DNA from: Devosia riboflavina
GTDB taxonomy: Bacteria > Pseudomonadota > Alphaproteobacteria > Rhizobiales > Devosiaceae
Direction of reading: 5' to 3'
Assembly (NCBI RefSeq): GCF_000743575.1
Contig: NZ_JQGC01000033.1
Coordinates: 145,084 to 209,083, forward strand
DNA length: 64,000 bases
Shown in pieces: positions 7,918-17,337 of this stretch (its first letter is position 1; the number at the start of each line of letters is the position of its first letter). A program made the translations under genes and the position numbers. Below the pieces are notes generated by a model. That model saw only the letters and a program-made list of their open reading frames with translations, did no database searches and was not told the origin of the DNA.

Positions 7918-8496
7918 ATGTTCAAGCGCACGCTGATCGCCCTTGCCATTCTCGCCACCGCCACCATGCCGGCCTTCGCCCATCTTGATCCCGGCGCGCA
8001 TGGATCATTCGCCGCCGGCTTCAGCCACCCGCTATTCGGGCTCGATCATATCCTGGCCATGGTCGCTGTCGGCCTTTGGGCCGCGATGCAGGGCGGAAAA
8101 GCTGTCTGGATCGTCCCCGGCGCCTTTGTCGGCACCATGGCCGTGGGCTTCGCAGCCGCCATTGCCGGTGTGCCCCTGCCCTTCGTCGAGCCGGTCATTC
8201 TCGCCTCGGTGATCTTCATCGGCATCGCCATCGCGCTCGCCCTGCCCGTCCCGACATCGGCCGTGGCCGCTATGGTCGGCTTCTTCGCCTTCTTCCATGG
8301 CCACGCCCATGGCGGCGAACTCGGAGAAGCCGGCGCCTGGGAGTTCGCTATCGGCTTCATCGCCGCAACGGCTGTCCTCCATGCCGTTGGCATTGGAGCC
8401 GGCCTCGCTCTCGGCCGCTTCGGCGGCAAGTGGCTTTCGCGCATCGCCGGTGCCGCGACCGCCCTCGGCGGCCTCTGGCTCACCTTCGGCGCGTGA
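7918..8496 (+). CDS. ureJ: HupE/UreJ family membrane protein, probable nickel permease
   Basis: The 192-residue protein is very hydrophobic, with a signal-like first segment and about six further membrane helices. HLDPGAHGSFAAGFSHPLFG (from about residue 21), directly followed by LDHILAMVAVGLW, carries the conserved HX-type metal site of HupE/UreJ proteins. A second His cluster, FFHGHAHGGELGE near 123, also fits. Such proteins supply or retain nickel in urease and hydrogenase loci, so nickel supply to urease is the likely role here. I chose the ATG at 7918 (eight bases after the ureA stop, preceded by AACGAGG); longer upstream reading in this frame runs through ureA and is not real. Confidence 0.88.
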   Translation: MFKRTLIALAILATATMPAFAHLDPGAHGSFAAGFSHPLFGLDHILAMVAVGLWAAMQGGKAVWIVPGAFVGTMAVGFAAAIAGVPLPFVEPVILASVIFIGIAIALALPVPTSAVAAMVGFFAFFHGHAHGGELGEAGAWEFAIGFIAATAVLHAVGIGAGLALGRFGGKWLSRIAGAATALGGLWLTFGA

Positions 8497-8506
8497 GGCA
8501 AACGCC

Positions 8507-8812
8507 ATGATCCCGGGCCAAGTCATCCCCGCCGCAGGCACGATGGAACTCAATACCGGGCTCGAACAGCTCACCATCGAAGTCGCCAATACGGGGGACC
8601 GGCCGATCCAGGTCGGCTCCCACTACCACTTCTATGAAACCAACGCCGGCCTCAGCTTCGATCGCGAGAAAACCCGCGGCATGCGCCTCGACATCGCCGC
8701 CGGCACCGCCGTCCGCTTCGAACCCGGCCAAAGCCGCGAAGTGCGCCTTATCCCCATCGGCGGTGATCGCAAGGTCTACGGCTTCCGCCAAAAGGTCATG
8801 GGGTCGCTGTGA
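8507..8812 (+). CDS. ureB: Urease subunit beta
   Basis: This is the second small structural subunit of urease. The protein has 101 residues beginning MIPGQVIPAAGTMELNTG. Family signatures are IQVGSHYHFYETN near residue 38, GMRLDIAAGTAVRFEPGQ near 61 and VRLIPIGGDRKVYGF near 80. The ATG is placed at 8507 because the family starts with MIPG and AGGCAAACG precedes it; the reading frame extends further upstream through ureJ without meaning. A gene of unknown function follows before ureC. Confidence 0.96.
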   Translation: MIPGQVIPAAGTMELNTGLEQLTIEVANTGDRPIQVGSHYHFYETNAGLSFDREKTRGMRLDIAAGTAVRFEPGQSREVRLIPIGGDRKVYGFRQKVMGSL

Positions 8813-8908
8813 CCATGCGGGCACGCTTCGGCAATTCTTGGCTGACGCCATGGCAATCGCGGCCAAATGGTGGTTTAACCCCCGCCACGAAGACCTGCCT
8901 TTGCCTGG

Positions 8909-9334
8909 ATGATCATGACTGCCGAAGCCCCGACAAAAGAAGCCCGCAATGCCGAATTCAAGCAGCGCTTCGCCGCAGTCCTGGTCGACATTCAGAAGAC
9001 CGGTGCGGAAGACGGAGAGACCCTTGGGTTGATCGGTCACCTCGCCAACGATCTGGCCAAGAGCCTGCAGCAGCCGAACTGGTCCAGCGCCAAGAAGGTG
9101 ATCACCCCGCAGACTTACAACGATCTGCTGAAAGTCTTCGAGCAGCGCGGCAACGAGTACCATCGCGCCGGCAAGAGCAAGCATGCCTATTCCATTCAGG
9201 TTTTGGCCATGTCCCTGATCGCCGGAACGATGCGCGCCGATCAACAGATGGTCGAGGGCGAAAAACTCCTCGACGCGGTCATCGACCGCTCGGTTTCGAT
9301 CTATCAGTCGCTCAATCCGACCAAGCTCAACTAA
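8909..9334 (+). CDS. Unknown 141-residue protein encoded between ureB and ureC
   Basis: I do not recognise this family. The product is soluble, has no signal peptide or membrane segment, and looks mostly alpha-helical. A start-proximal acidic and Lys-rich stretch leads to GLIGHLANDLAKSLQQPNW near residue 42 and QTYNDLLKVFEQRGNEYHRA near 69, which could be helical-repeat elements. There are no cysteines and only three histidines, so it is not an obvious nickel store. The gene lies 96 bases after ureB and 114 before ureC, in the same direction, with intact codon use like its neighbours. A second ATG two codons later is possible. Co-transcription with urease is likely. A helper or regulatory role is a guess. 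Confidence 0.75.
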   Translation: MIMTAEAPTKEARNAEFKQRFAAVLVDIQKTGAEDGETLGLIGHLANDLAKSLQQPNWSSAKKVITPQTYNDLLKVFEQRGNEYHRAGKSKHAYSIQVLAMSLIAGTMRADQQMVEGEKLLDAVIDRSVSIYQSLNPTKLN

Positions 9335-9373
9335 CCTCCTCTCACCCCCTTCATCGCAACGCGACCGCACGCA

Positions 9374-9389
9374 CGACCCTACCGGGTCG
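9374..9389 (+). other. Small intercistronic hairpin before ureC
   Basis: CGACCC and GGGTCG form a six-base stem around TACC, 60 bases before the ureC start. No thymine tract follows. It may be a processing or pausing element between the unknown gene and ureC, but it could be chance in GC-rich DNA. Confidence 0.25.
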
Positions 9390-9448
9390 GGCGCTTTCGC
9401 CGTTCGCCGCATCCATTCAACGCCTCTCCTGATTTCCGGAGCCTCGCC

Positions 9449-11158
<1,710 letters not shown>

Positions 11159-11193
11159 GACTTAGGCCGATTGGGAGATCGGCGACATCAAAC

Positions 11194-11233
11194 ATATTGA
11201 GCGGCGCAGCAAAGCTCCTGCGCCGCTCAATAT
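11194..11233 (+). terminator. Long perfect hairpin after ureC
   Basis: ATATTGAGCGGCGCAG (11194-11209) pairs perfectly over 16 bases with CTGCGCCGCTCAATAT (11218-11233), with an eight-base loop. It starts 36 bases after the ureC stop. No thymine run follows, so it may be a rho-assisted terminator or an mRNA-stabilising end. Confidence 0.6.
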
Positions 11234-11332
11234 GCGTAGGCGCGTTCACTAACCATTGCGCATCTGGGCGAATTTGTTTCCTATTGCGCAAAGGCCGGAA
11301 ACGGCTGTCCTGCTCACGCAAAGGCCCCGCCC

Positions 11333-12466
11333 GTGACCCGACGCCCCTCCCCACCCCAATCAACCCTTCCATCCGACCCCATCCTTGCCCTGCGCGCAAA
11401 CGAGCTCCTGGCCCGGGGCCGGCAGCTTGAGAGCCAGGGCAAGATTGCCGATGCCGCACGCGTGAGTGCCGAACTGGTCAATGTCGCGCCTGATCTCGCC
11501 GAGGCGCATCAGTTCATGGGCAGCATGGCCATGCGTACCGGGGCCGCCGACATTGCCGCCATGAGTTTTGAGCGCGCCTTGCAGCTCAAACCGCGCTCTG
11601 CCGATCTCCATATCGCCCTCGCCCAGGCCCTGCTTGCCCTGCAGCGCCCAGCCGACGCTGCACGTATCCTCGACAAGGGGCGCACCTTGCATCCCAACGA
11701 CGCTGGGATTTTTCGCGAGCTGGGCCAGGCACAACTCGATCTCGGCCAGCCCGACGCTGCGCTCAAAAGTTTCTCGCGGGCGACAAAGCTAGTCCCCAAC
11801 GATCTTTATTCGCGGCACATGGCCTCGGCCCTCGCGACGACAGGCGCGCCGAATCCCGGCTATGTCGCCGAGCTCTTTGACTCCTATGCCGGCACCTTCG
11901 ATGCTCACCTGACAGGCAAGCTCGAATATCGCGTGCCCCAGGCCCTCGCCGCCGCGCTTGCCGAACACGGCCCCGTCGCCGGCCCAACCCTCGATGTCGG
12001 CTGCGGCACCGGCCTCGTCGCCACAACCCTGCCGGAAACCCTGCGCCCGATCGACGGCATCGATATCTCCGAAAAGATGATCGCCAAGGCGCAAGAGCGC
12101 GGCGTCTATCGCCACCTCCGCACCGGCGACGCCCATGCCGTTCTGGCCGACGAACCCGATTTTGCCGGTCCCTATGGTCTCATCGTCGCCGCCGACGTCT
12201 TCATCTATATCGGAGACATCGGCGACCTTTTCGCCAGCCTCGCTGCCCGCCTCGCCCCCGGCGGCATTCTTGCCTTTTCCATCGAATTCAACGAGGCGCA
12301 AGGCATCGCCATCCGCTCCAGCGGCCGCTTCAGCCACAGCCCCGCCTACATTCACGGTCTCGCCGCAGCCAATGACCTGAGCATCCTCGCCGAAGTTTCG
12401 CATCCCATCCGGCTCGAACGCGAAATACCCATTCCCGGCCGCCTCTTTCTCCTCAGGCGCGGCTGA
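11333..12466 (+). CDS. TPR-repeat class I SAM-dependent methyltransferase
   Basis: The 377-residue protein combines tetratricopeptide repeats (about residues 20-165; units such as ADIAAMSFERALQLKP and LGQPDAALKSFSRATKLVP) with a Rossmann methyltransferase. Motif I is DVGCGTGLVATTLP near 220, followed by GIDISEKMIAKA near 241 and APGGILAFSIE near 310. Substrate is unknown; TPRs suggest a protein partner. The start is GTG at 11333. The gene follows the ureC hairpin after about 100 bases, so it may have its own promoter. Nothing links it to urease chemistry, though it lies inside the ure cluster. Overall architecture resembles predicted TPR-methyltransferases annotated without a defined function in rhizobia. 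Confidence 0.85.
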   Translation: MTRRPSPPQSTLPSDPILALRANELLARGRQLESQGKIADAARVSAELVNVAPDLAEAHQFMGSMAMRTGAADIAAMSFERALQLKPRSADLHIALAQALLALQRPADAARILDKGRTLHPNDAGIFRELGQAQLDLGQPDAALKSFSRATKLVPNDLYSRHMASALATTGAPNPGYVAELFDSYAGTFDAHLTGKLEYRVPQALAAALAEHGPVAGPTLDVGCGTGLVATTLPETLRPIDGIDISEKMIAKAQERGVYRHLRTGDAHAVLADEPDFAGPYGLIVAADVFIYIGDIGDLFASLAARLAPGGILAFSIEFNEAQGIAIRSSGRFSHSPAYIHGLAAANDLSILAEVSHPIRLEREIPIPGRLFLLRRG

Positions 12467-12528
12467 GGCACGCATTCCTCCGCGTCAATGTTCATGATAT
12501 GTTCAACTCCGACTCGGAGGAGCACATC

Positions 12529-13368
12529 ATGAACACGAAGACGGTTGCGCTGGTCACCGGCGCCAGCCGCGGTATTGGCCGCGGCATCGCCCTCGCCTTT
12601 CTCGCTCAAGGCATGACCGTTCATGTCACCGCCCGTACGGTGACGGACGCCCAGGCCTCTGTTCATCCCCAGCAGGAAGGCTCCCTCGATGGCCTCAAGG
12701 CCGAGGCGAAGGACTTGCCCGGCGAGCTCATTGTCCACGTCTGCGATCACGCCGACGACACCCAGACCGAGGCCGCCGTCGCCGCGGCCCTGCGCCAGTC
12801 CGGCCAGATCGATATTCTCGTCAACAATGCCTGGCCCGGCTACGAAAACATGGTGGAAGGCACCGACTACACCTGGGAGCGGCCATTCTGGGAACAACCT
12901 ATGTGGCGCTGGAATGCGATGATCGACGTCGCCATGCGCACCAGCTTTGTTGCCAGCCGCGCCGTCGCTCCCGGCATGGTCGCCCGAAAGACCGGCCTTA
13001 TCGTCAACATCTCCTTCTGGGCAGCCCAGAAGCACCACGGCAACGCCATCTACGGCATCGCCAAGGCCGCCACCGACAAGATGGCGTCCGACTTCGCACA
13101 TGAGTTGCGCCCCCACGGCGTCGCAGCCATTTCGCTGTACCCCGGCCTCGTCCGCACCGAAGCGGTGCTGCGCAACGCCGAATATTTCGACATGTCCAAT
13201 TCGGAATCGCCGCAATTCGTCGGCCTCGCCATTTCGGCGCTCTGGGCCGATCCGAACCGGCTCGAAAAATCAGGCAAGGTGCATGTCACCGCCGAGCTGG
13301 CCCGCGAATACGGTTTTGCCGATATCGACGGCAAGAAAATCGTGCCCGCAAGCCTCGGAGACTTCTAG
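12529..13368 (+). CDS. Short-chain dehydrogenase/reductase
   Basis: This 279-residue classical SDR has the NAD(P) motif TGASRGIGRG at 10-19, the NNA-type tract ILVNNAWPG near 98, the catalytic Ser in NISFWAAQKH near 162 and the YxxxK pair Y175/K179 in YGIAKAA. It is most like the DHRS1 subgroup, which has the long middle segment seen here around PFWEQPMWRWNAMID. A basic or neutral residue after the TG motif (HVTARTVT) suggests NADP preference, but this is inference. I chose the ATG at 12529, nine bases after CGGAGGAG; an upstream ATG at 12499 has no such site. The substrate cannot be told. Confidence 0.88.
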   Translation: MNTKTVALVTGASRGIGRGIALAFLAQGMTVHVTARTVTDAQASVHPQQEGSLDGLKAEAKDLPGELIVHVCDHADDTQTEAAVAAALRQSGQIDILVNNAWPGYENMVEGTDYTWERPFWEQPMWRWNAMIDVAMRTSFVASRAVAPGMVARKTGLIVNISFWAAQKHHGNAIYGIAKAATDKMASDFAHELRPHGVAAISLYPGLVRTEAVLRNAEYFDMSNSESPQFVGLAISALWADPNRLEKSGKVHVTAELAREYGFADIDGKKIVPASLGDF

Positions 13369-13470
13369 ATTTCATCACGCTGACACCTTGCCAGAACAAT
13401 CAATCACCATGATTGTGGAGACAGACTCCTGGGTGCTTCGCACTGTTTCCAACGAAATCGAGGAAAAACC

Positions 13471-13902
13471 ATGATCGATTTGAGGAGCCTTTTCGCGGGC
13501 GGCGTTCTGATGCTCGCGGCCGGTGTGGCCCTGGCTCAGGAAGCCCCGGCGCCTGCCGAAACCGCGCCGACGCCGCCGGTCCTGCCGACGGTGACGGCCA
13601 CCCTGACGCTGACCCTCGACGCCACGAGCGATATCGAGCGCCGCACGGTCATCTACCAGTGCGACAATGGCGATGGTTTCCGCGCGCAATACATCAATGC
13701 CGCGCCCAATTTCCTCGCCATCGTGCCGGTGGAAGGCGAAACGCATATCTTTGCCACCACCATTTCCGCCTCTGGCGCCCGCTATGTCTCCGGCCCCTAT
13801 GAATGGTGGGACACCGGTGACGAAGCGACCTTGCGTGACCTGCGCTCGGGCGAAGACGAGGCCCCCCTTGCCACCTGCCTTGCGGCCGGCAACGCACCCT
13901 AG
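13471..13902 (+). CDS. Secreted MliC-like protein (C-type lysozyme inhibitor family)
   Basis: The 143-residue product has a signal peptide (1-22, ALA cleavage) and a Pro/Ala/Thr-rich linker to about residue 40. The core then matches the MliC/PliC pattern: VIYQCDNGDGFRAQYIN near 60, HIFATTISASGARYVSG near 92 and a WWDTGDEATL segment near 110 that corresponds to the W.kG.eA signature. Cys64 and Cys136 probably form the family's disulfide. MliC proteins bind and block host or environmental C-type lysozymes, protecting peptidoglycan. There is no lipobox cysteine after the signal, so it would be periplasmic rather than a lipoprotein. A GAGGAAAAACC ribosome-binding site precedes the ATG. Confidence 0.75.
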   Translation: MIDLRSLFAGGVLMLAAGVALAQEAPAPAETAPTPPVLPTVTATLTLTLDATSDIERRTVIYQCDNGDGFRAQYINAAPNFLAIVPVEGETHIFATTISASGARYVSGPYEWWDTGDEATLRDLRSGEDEAPLATCLAAGNAP

Positions 13903-13908
13903 GCTGCC

Positions 13909-14496
13909 ATGGAACCATACACGACTGCCGAAATATTCCCGCACATCCGCGTCGTCATGGGAACGGTGGTCGGGTTGGGCATTACCCGCCTGCTCATGAC
14001 TTTCGCCAATATGGTGCAGCACCCGGATCGGCGCGACCGCTCGGTCCTGCACCTGCTTTGGATGGGTTCGATCCTGCTCGAACTCGTCCTTTTCTGGTGG
14101 TGGGAACTGGCCCTGTTCCGCCTCGACACCTGGAATTTCGGCATCGTCATCTTCATCATCTTCTACGCTGTCACCCTCTTCATGATGGCGGCCCTGCTCT
14201 GCCCGGACAATATTTCCGAATACAGGGGCTATGGGGATTTCTTCCTAAAGCGCCGGCACTGGTTCTTCGGCCTCCTCGCCACAACCTTCGTGCTTGATAC
14301 GCTCGACACCTTCATCAAGGGCGGCACGCATCTGTCGCGCTTCGATGCGTCCTATTTCATGCAGGTGCCGATCGGCATCATTCTCTGCATCATCGCCTGG
14401 CGCTCGACCAATCAACGTGTGCATTTGTTTGTGGTCGGGGTGCATATCGTCTACCAATTCTTCCTGATCGGACGTTTCTTCTACGTCACCCAGTGA
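13909..14496 (+). CDS. Integral membrane protein of unknown function
   Basis: I do not recognise the family. The 195 residues form about five or six membrane segments (roughly 14-34, 46-66, 78-100, 120-140, 150-165 and 172-190) joined by short charged loops. There is no signal peptide and no motif for transport or catalysis. The gene begins six bases after the MliC-like gene and ends 18 bases before ureE, so it is probably in the same transcript. Its place directly before ureE may be incidental. Confidence 0.75.
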   Translation: MEPYTTAEIFPHIRVVMGTVVGLGITRLLMTFANMVQHPDRRDRSVLHLLWMGSILLELVLFWWWELALFRLDTWNFGIVIFIIFYAVTLFMMAALLCPDNISEYRGYGDFFLKRRHWFFGLLATTFVLDTLDTFIKGGTHLSRFDASYFMQVPIGIILCIIAWRSTNQRVHLFVVGVHIVYQFFLIGRFFYVTQ

Positions 14497-14514
14497 TTCA
14501 GGGACTACCACCGC

Positions 14515-14988
14515 ATGCTTCGTGCCGTTGCCCATTTGCCCGCCCATCACGGCCGCGGCGCCGCCATCGACAGCATCACCCTCGCCCACGACGAGCGCCG
14601 CCTGCGCCGTAAGCTGCTCACCGGCAAGAACGGCACCGAGGTCCTCGTCGATTTCCCCAATACGGTGACTCTTGACCATGAAGGCGCGCTCGAGCTGGAA
14701 GATGGCCGCCTGTTCGAAATCCTCGCAGCCAAGGAAATCCTCTACGCCGTCACCGCCGACGACGCCGCGCATCTCCTGCGCCTCGCCTGGCACATCGGCA
14801 ATCGCCACACCCCAGCACAGCTTGACGCCGACCGCATCCTCATCAAGCGCGACCATGTGCTGAAAACCATGCTCGAAGGCCTCGGCGCCAAGGTCACCGA
14901 CGTAACCGAGCCCTTCTTTGCCGAGCACGGCGCCTATCACAGCCACAACCACGCCGAACCGGCCCACGCCCTCCTCGCCCGCAAGTGA
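14515..14988 (+). CDS. ureE: Urease accessory protein UreE (nickel metallochaperone)
   Basis: UreE carries nickel to the UreDFG-urease complex. The 157 residues contain the peptide-binding N-terminal domain (to about 75) and the nickel-binding C-terminal domain with the conserved WHIGNRHTPAQL near residue 91, whose His is the dimer-interface metal ligand. The C-terminal tail is His-containing (HGAYHSHNHAEPAH) but much shorter than the poly-His tail of Klebsiella UreE, so it is a modest secondary nickel site. It overlaps ureF by four bases. Confidence 0.95.
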   Translation: MLRAVAHLPAHHGRGAAIDSITLAHDERRLRRKLLTGKNGTEVLVDFPNTVTLDHEGALELEDGRLFEILAAKEILYAVTADDAAHLLRLAWHIGNRHTPAQLDADRILIKRDHVLKTMLEGLGAKVTDVTEPFFAEHGAYHSHNHAEPAHALLARK

Positions 14989-15641
14989 GCACCGATCTGC
15001 AAAAACTGCTGACCTGGCTGTCCCCCGCCTTCCCGGTGGGCGCTTTCGCCTGGTCAGCCGGCCTCGAAACCGCCATCGTCAGCCGCCTCGTGCATGATCG
15101 GAAAACCGCCGAAGACTGGATATCAGGCGCCCTGCTCCATGGCAGCCTCCGCACTGACGCCATCCTTCTAGCCCACGCGCATAGGGCGCCCCGCGCGCCG
15201 GAAAAGCTCCAGGAACTGGCTGATCTCTGCTTGGCACTGACACCGGCAAAAGAACGCCACGCCGAAACCACCATGACCGGCAATGCCTTCGCAACGGCTG
15301 GCGCCGCCTGGCCAGTTGAGCCGCCACTTGAGCTGCCCCTCCCCTGCCCCTACCCAATCGCGGTCGGCGCTCTGGCCGGCGCCCATGGCGTCGGCGCCCT
15401 CGATACGCTCGTCGCTTTCCTCACCGCCACGGTCCACAGCCAGGTGTCCGTCGCCGTGCGTCTGGTACCCATCGGCCAGACAGACGGCCTTGCCATCATG
15501 GCTGCGCAGGAGCCCAAAATCGCAAAACTGGCTGATATCTGCCAACATGCCACACTGGACGAAATCGGCAGCGTCGCCTATGGCGCCGATATCGCCCAGA
15601 TGCAGCACGAAACGCTGCCCACAAGGATCTTTCGTTCATGA
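14985..15641 (+). CDS. ureF: Urease accessory protein UreF
   Basis: UreF is the all-helical partner of UreD and UreG in nickel insertion and acts on the UreG GTPase. The 218-residue product starts with GTG at 14985, which overlaps the ureE stop (GTGA). Family tracts are LLTWLSPAFPVGAFAWSAGLE from residue 7, LAHAHRAP near 62, GNAFATAGAAWP near 95 and FLTATVHSQVSVAVRLVPIGQTDG near 145. A DUF3995 membrane gene overlaps its end by four bases. Confidence 0.94.
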   Translation: MSTDLQKLLTWLSPAFPVGAFAWSAGLETAIVSRLVHDRKTAEDWISGALLHGSLRTDAILLAHAHRAPRAPEKLQELADLCLALTPAKERHAETTMTGNAFATAGAAWPVEPPLELPLPCPYPIAVGALAGAHGVGALDTLVAFLTATVHSQVSVAVRLVPIGQTDGLAIMAAQEPKIAKLADICQHATLDEIGSVAYGADIAQMQHETLPTRIFRS

Positions 15642-16069
15642 ACATGTTCATCGCGTCCATGATGTTCATCGCCCTCTTCGCCGTCTCGCTGGCCCACTTC
15701 CTCTGGTCGCTCGGACGCACCTGGCCGATCCGCAACGAAAAGCTGCTCGCCCAAACCGTCGTCGGCTTCAAGGACATCGAGCGCATGCCGCCGCGCCTCG
15801 CCTCCTTGGCTGTTTCCATCGCCACCATCGCCGCCGGCATCTATGCCCTGGCGCTGGCCGATCATGACAGCGGCGGTACGCTGCTTGATCTCGGCGGCAT
15901 TGCGCTGGCCGCCGTGTTCCTCGCCCGCGGCATTGCCGGCTACACCACCTGGTGGAAAGGCCTGACCCCGGAACCGAACTTCCGTCTCAACGATATCAGG
16001 GTCTATTCTCCGCTCTGCCTCGCCCTCGGCCTCGGCTTCCTCGCCCTCGTCGTCTTCCGTCATCTCTGA
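15638..16069 (+). CDS. DUF3995-family membrane protein
   Basis: The 143-residue protein has four predicted membrane segments (about 3-23, 56-76, 82-102 and 122-141). The first helix ends in SLAHFLWSLGRTWPIRNEKL and the middle loop has AGYTTWWKGLTPEPNF near 105, which together fit the DUF3995 family. It overlaps ureF by four bases and lies 15 bases before ureG, so it is tightly held within the urease accessory operon. A nickel or urea role is inference from context only. A second ATG two codons in is possible. Confidence 0.8.
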   Translation: MNMFIASMMFIALFAVSLAHFLWSLGRTWPIRNEKLLAQTVVGFKDIERMPPRLASLAVSIATIAAGIYALALADHDSGGTLLDLGGIALAAVFLARGIAGYTTWWKGLTPEPNFRLNDIRVYSPLCLALGLGFLALVVFRHL

Positions 16070-16084
16070 TCAAGGAAACGTGCC

Positions 16085-16717
16085 ATGACCAAAAGCCTCA
16101 ATGGACCGCTCCGCATCGGCATTGGCGGCCCCGTCGGGTCGGGCAAGACGACCCTTTGTGAAATGCTGCTCAAGGCCATGCGCGATCGCTATTCCATGGC
16201 CGTGGTCACCAATGACATCTATACGCGCGAAGACGCCCTGATCCTCGCCCGCGTCCAGGCCATTTCCGAGGATCGCATCGTCGGCGTCGAAACCGGCGGC
16301 TGCCCGCATACCGCCATCCGCGAAGACGCCTCGCTGAACCTCGCCGCCATCGACGATCTCAACCGCAAATTCCCCGATCTCGATATCGTCCTGATCGAAA
16401 GCGGCGGCGACAATCTCGCGGCCACCTTCTCCCCCGACCTCGCCGATCTCACCATCTATGTGATTTCGGTCGCCCAGGGCGAAAAGATCCCCCGCAAGGG
16501 CGGCCCCGCCATTTCCCGCTCCGACCTCTTGGTCATCACCCACACTGATCTCGCGCCCTATGTCGGCGCCAGCCTTGAAGTGATGGAAAGCGACACGCAA
16601 AAAGTGCGCGAGGGCCGGCCCTATGTCTTCACCGACCTCTTGCGCCGCGAAAGCCTCGATCAGATCATCGGCTTCATCGAAAAGCACGGCGGCTTCCAGG
16701 CCGTAGCCGCGGAATAG
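16085..16717 (+). CDS. ureG: Urease accessory GTPase UreG
   Basis: UreG is the SIMIBI-class GTPase that powers nickel delivery to urease. The 210 residues include the P-loop GPVGSGKTTL at 15-24, the Glu-rich switch region NDIYTREDALIL near 38, the nickel-binding CPH motif in GVETGGCPHTAIREDAS near 65, the Walker B-like DIVLIESGGDNLAATFSP near 98 and the base-recognition motif VITHTDLAPYVGA near 147. The typical NKTD guanine motif reads HTD here. Known UreG proteins have NKxD at this point, so the first residue departs from the usual pattern. The ATG follows AAGGAAACGTGCC. Confidence 0.96.
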   Translation: MTKSLNGPLRIGIGGPVGSGKTTLCEMLLKAMRDRYSMAVVTNDIYTREDALILARVQAISEDRIVGVETGGCPHTAIREDASLNLAAIDDLNRKFPDLDIVLIESGGDNLAATFSPDLADLTIYVISVAQGEKIPRKGGPAISRSDLLVITHTDLAPYVGASLEVMESDTQKVREGRPYVFTDLLRRESLDQIIGFIEKHGGFQAVAAE

Positions 16718-16719
16718 TC

Positions 16720-17184
16720 TTGGGCGACCACATCCGCCTCCGCAAGCTGCTGGACGCGCCGATCCAACTACCGACGCTCCCGGCAGGCGTCGCCATCACG
16801 CCGCTCTGGCAGGCCAAGCCAATGGCCCTCCACGCCCTCCTCCGGGCCGCCTATGTCAGTGGCGGCGGCTCGGTGCCGGATTTCGACGCCTGGTGGTGGC
16901 CGCTCGTCGAAGACGAAGAATTCGACCCCGCCCTTGTCATCATCGCCAGCGCCGGCATCGAGCCCATCGGCCTCATCCAGTGTTGGACCAGCAGCTTTGT
17001 GAAAGACCTCGTCGTCGCGCCCAATTGGCGCAACCGCGGCCTCGGCGCTTATCTTCTCAACGCCGCTTTTTCGGAATTCCATCGCCGCGGTGCCCCCCAT
17101 ATCGACCTCAAGGTCGAGTTGTCGAACCCTGCCGGCCAGCGCTTCTATCACCGCCACGGCATGGTGGCCGCTGGGCCAGCCTGA
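16720..17184 (+). CDS. GNAT family N-acetyltransferase
   Basis: The 154-residue product has the GNAT fold marks: a beta strand VIIASAGIEPIGLIQCW near 73, then the acetyl-CoA-binding motif A LVVAPNWRNRGLGAYLL near 100 with the R/QxxGxG/A loop, and motif B ending in NPAGQRFYHRHGM near 138. The start appears to be TTG at 16720, three bases after the ureG stop, because no ATG lies before the first conserved strand; translation is probably coupled to ureG. The substrate is unknown and no urease link is known. Confidence 0.8.
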   Translation: MGDHIRLRKLLDAPIQLPTLPAGVAITPLWQAKPMALHALLRAAYVSGGGSVPDFDAWWWPLVEDEEFDPALVIIASAGIEPIGLIQCWTSSFVKDLVVAPNWRNRGLGAYLLNAAFSEFHRRGAPHIDLKVELSNPAGQRFYHRHGMVAAGPA

Positions 17185-17337
17185 CCGGTCGATTCAATAA
17201 ATCTACTAACCCAATAGACTTTCTTGTCATAAAAGTTTCCGCCGTTGAAATCGGCGGCAATGGCGTTTCTTGCCCGCAAATCGGGCCGCCACCTATCCTT
17301 GGCCATCCTGAAAAGACAGGCCTTGGGGACTGACCAC

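Noticed and set aside
8809..9432. A 207-codon frame overlapping the unknown gene before ureC
   Set aside because: It runs through the unknown gene in another frame and is Arg/Ser/Pro-rich without a ribosome-binding site. The 141-residue frame fits better.
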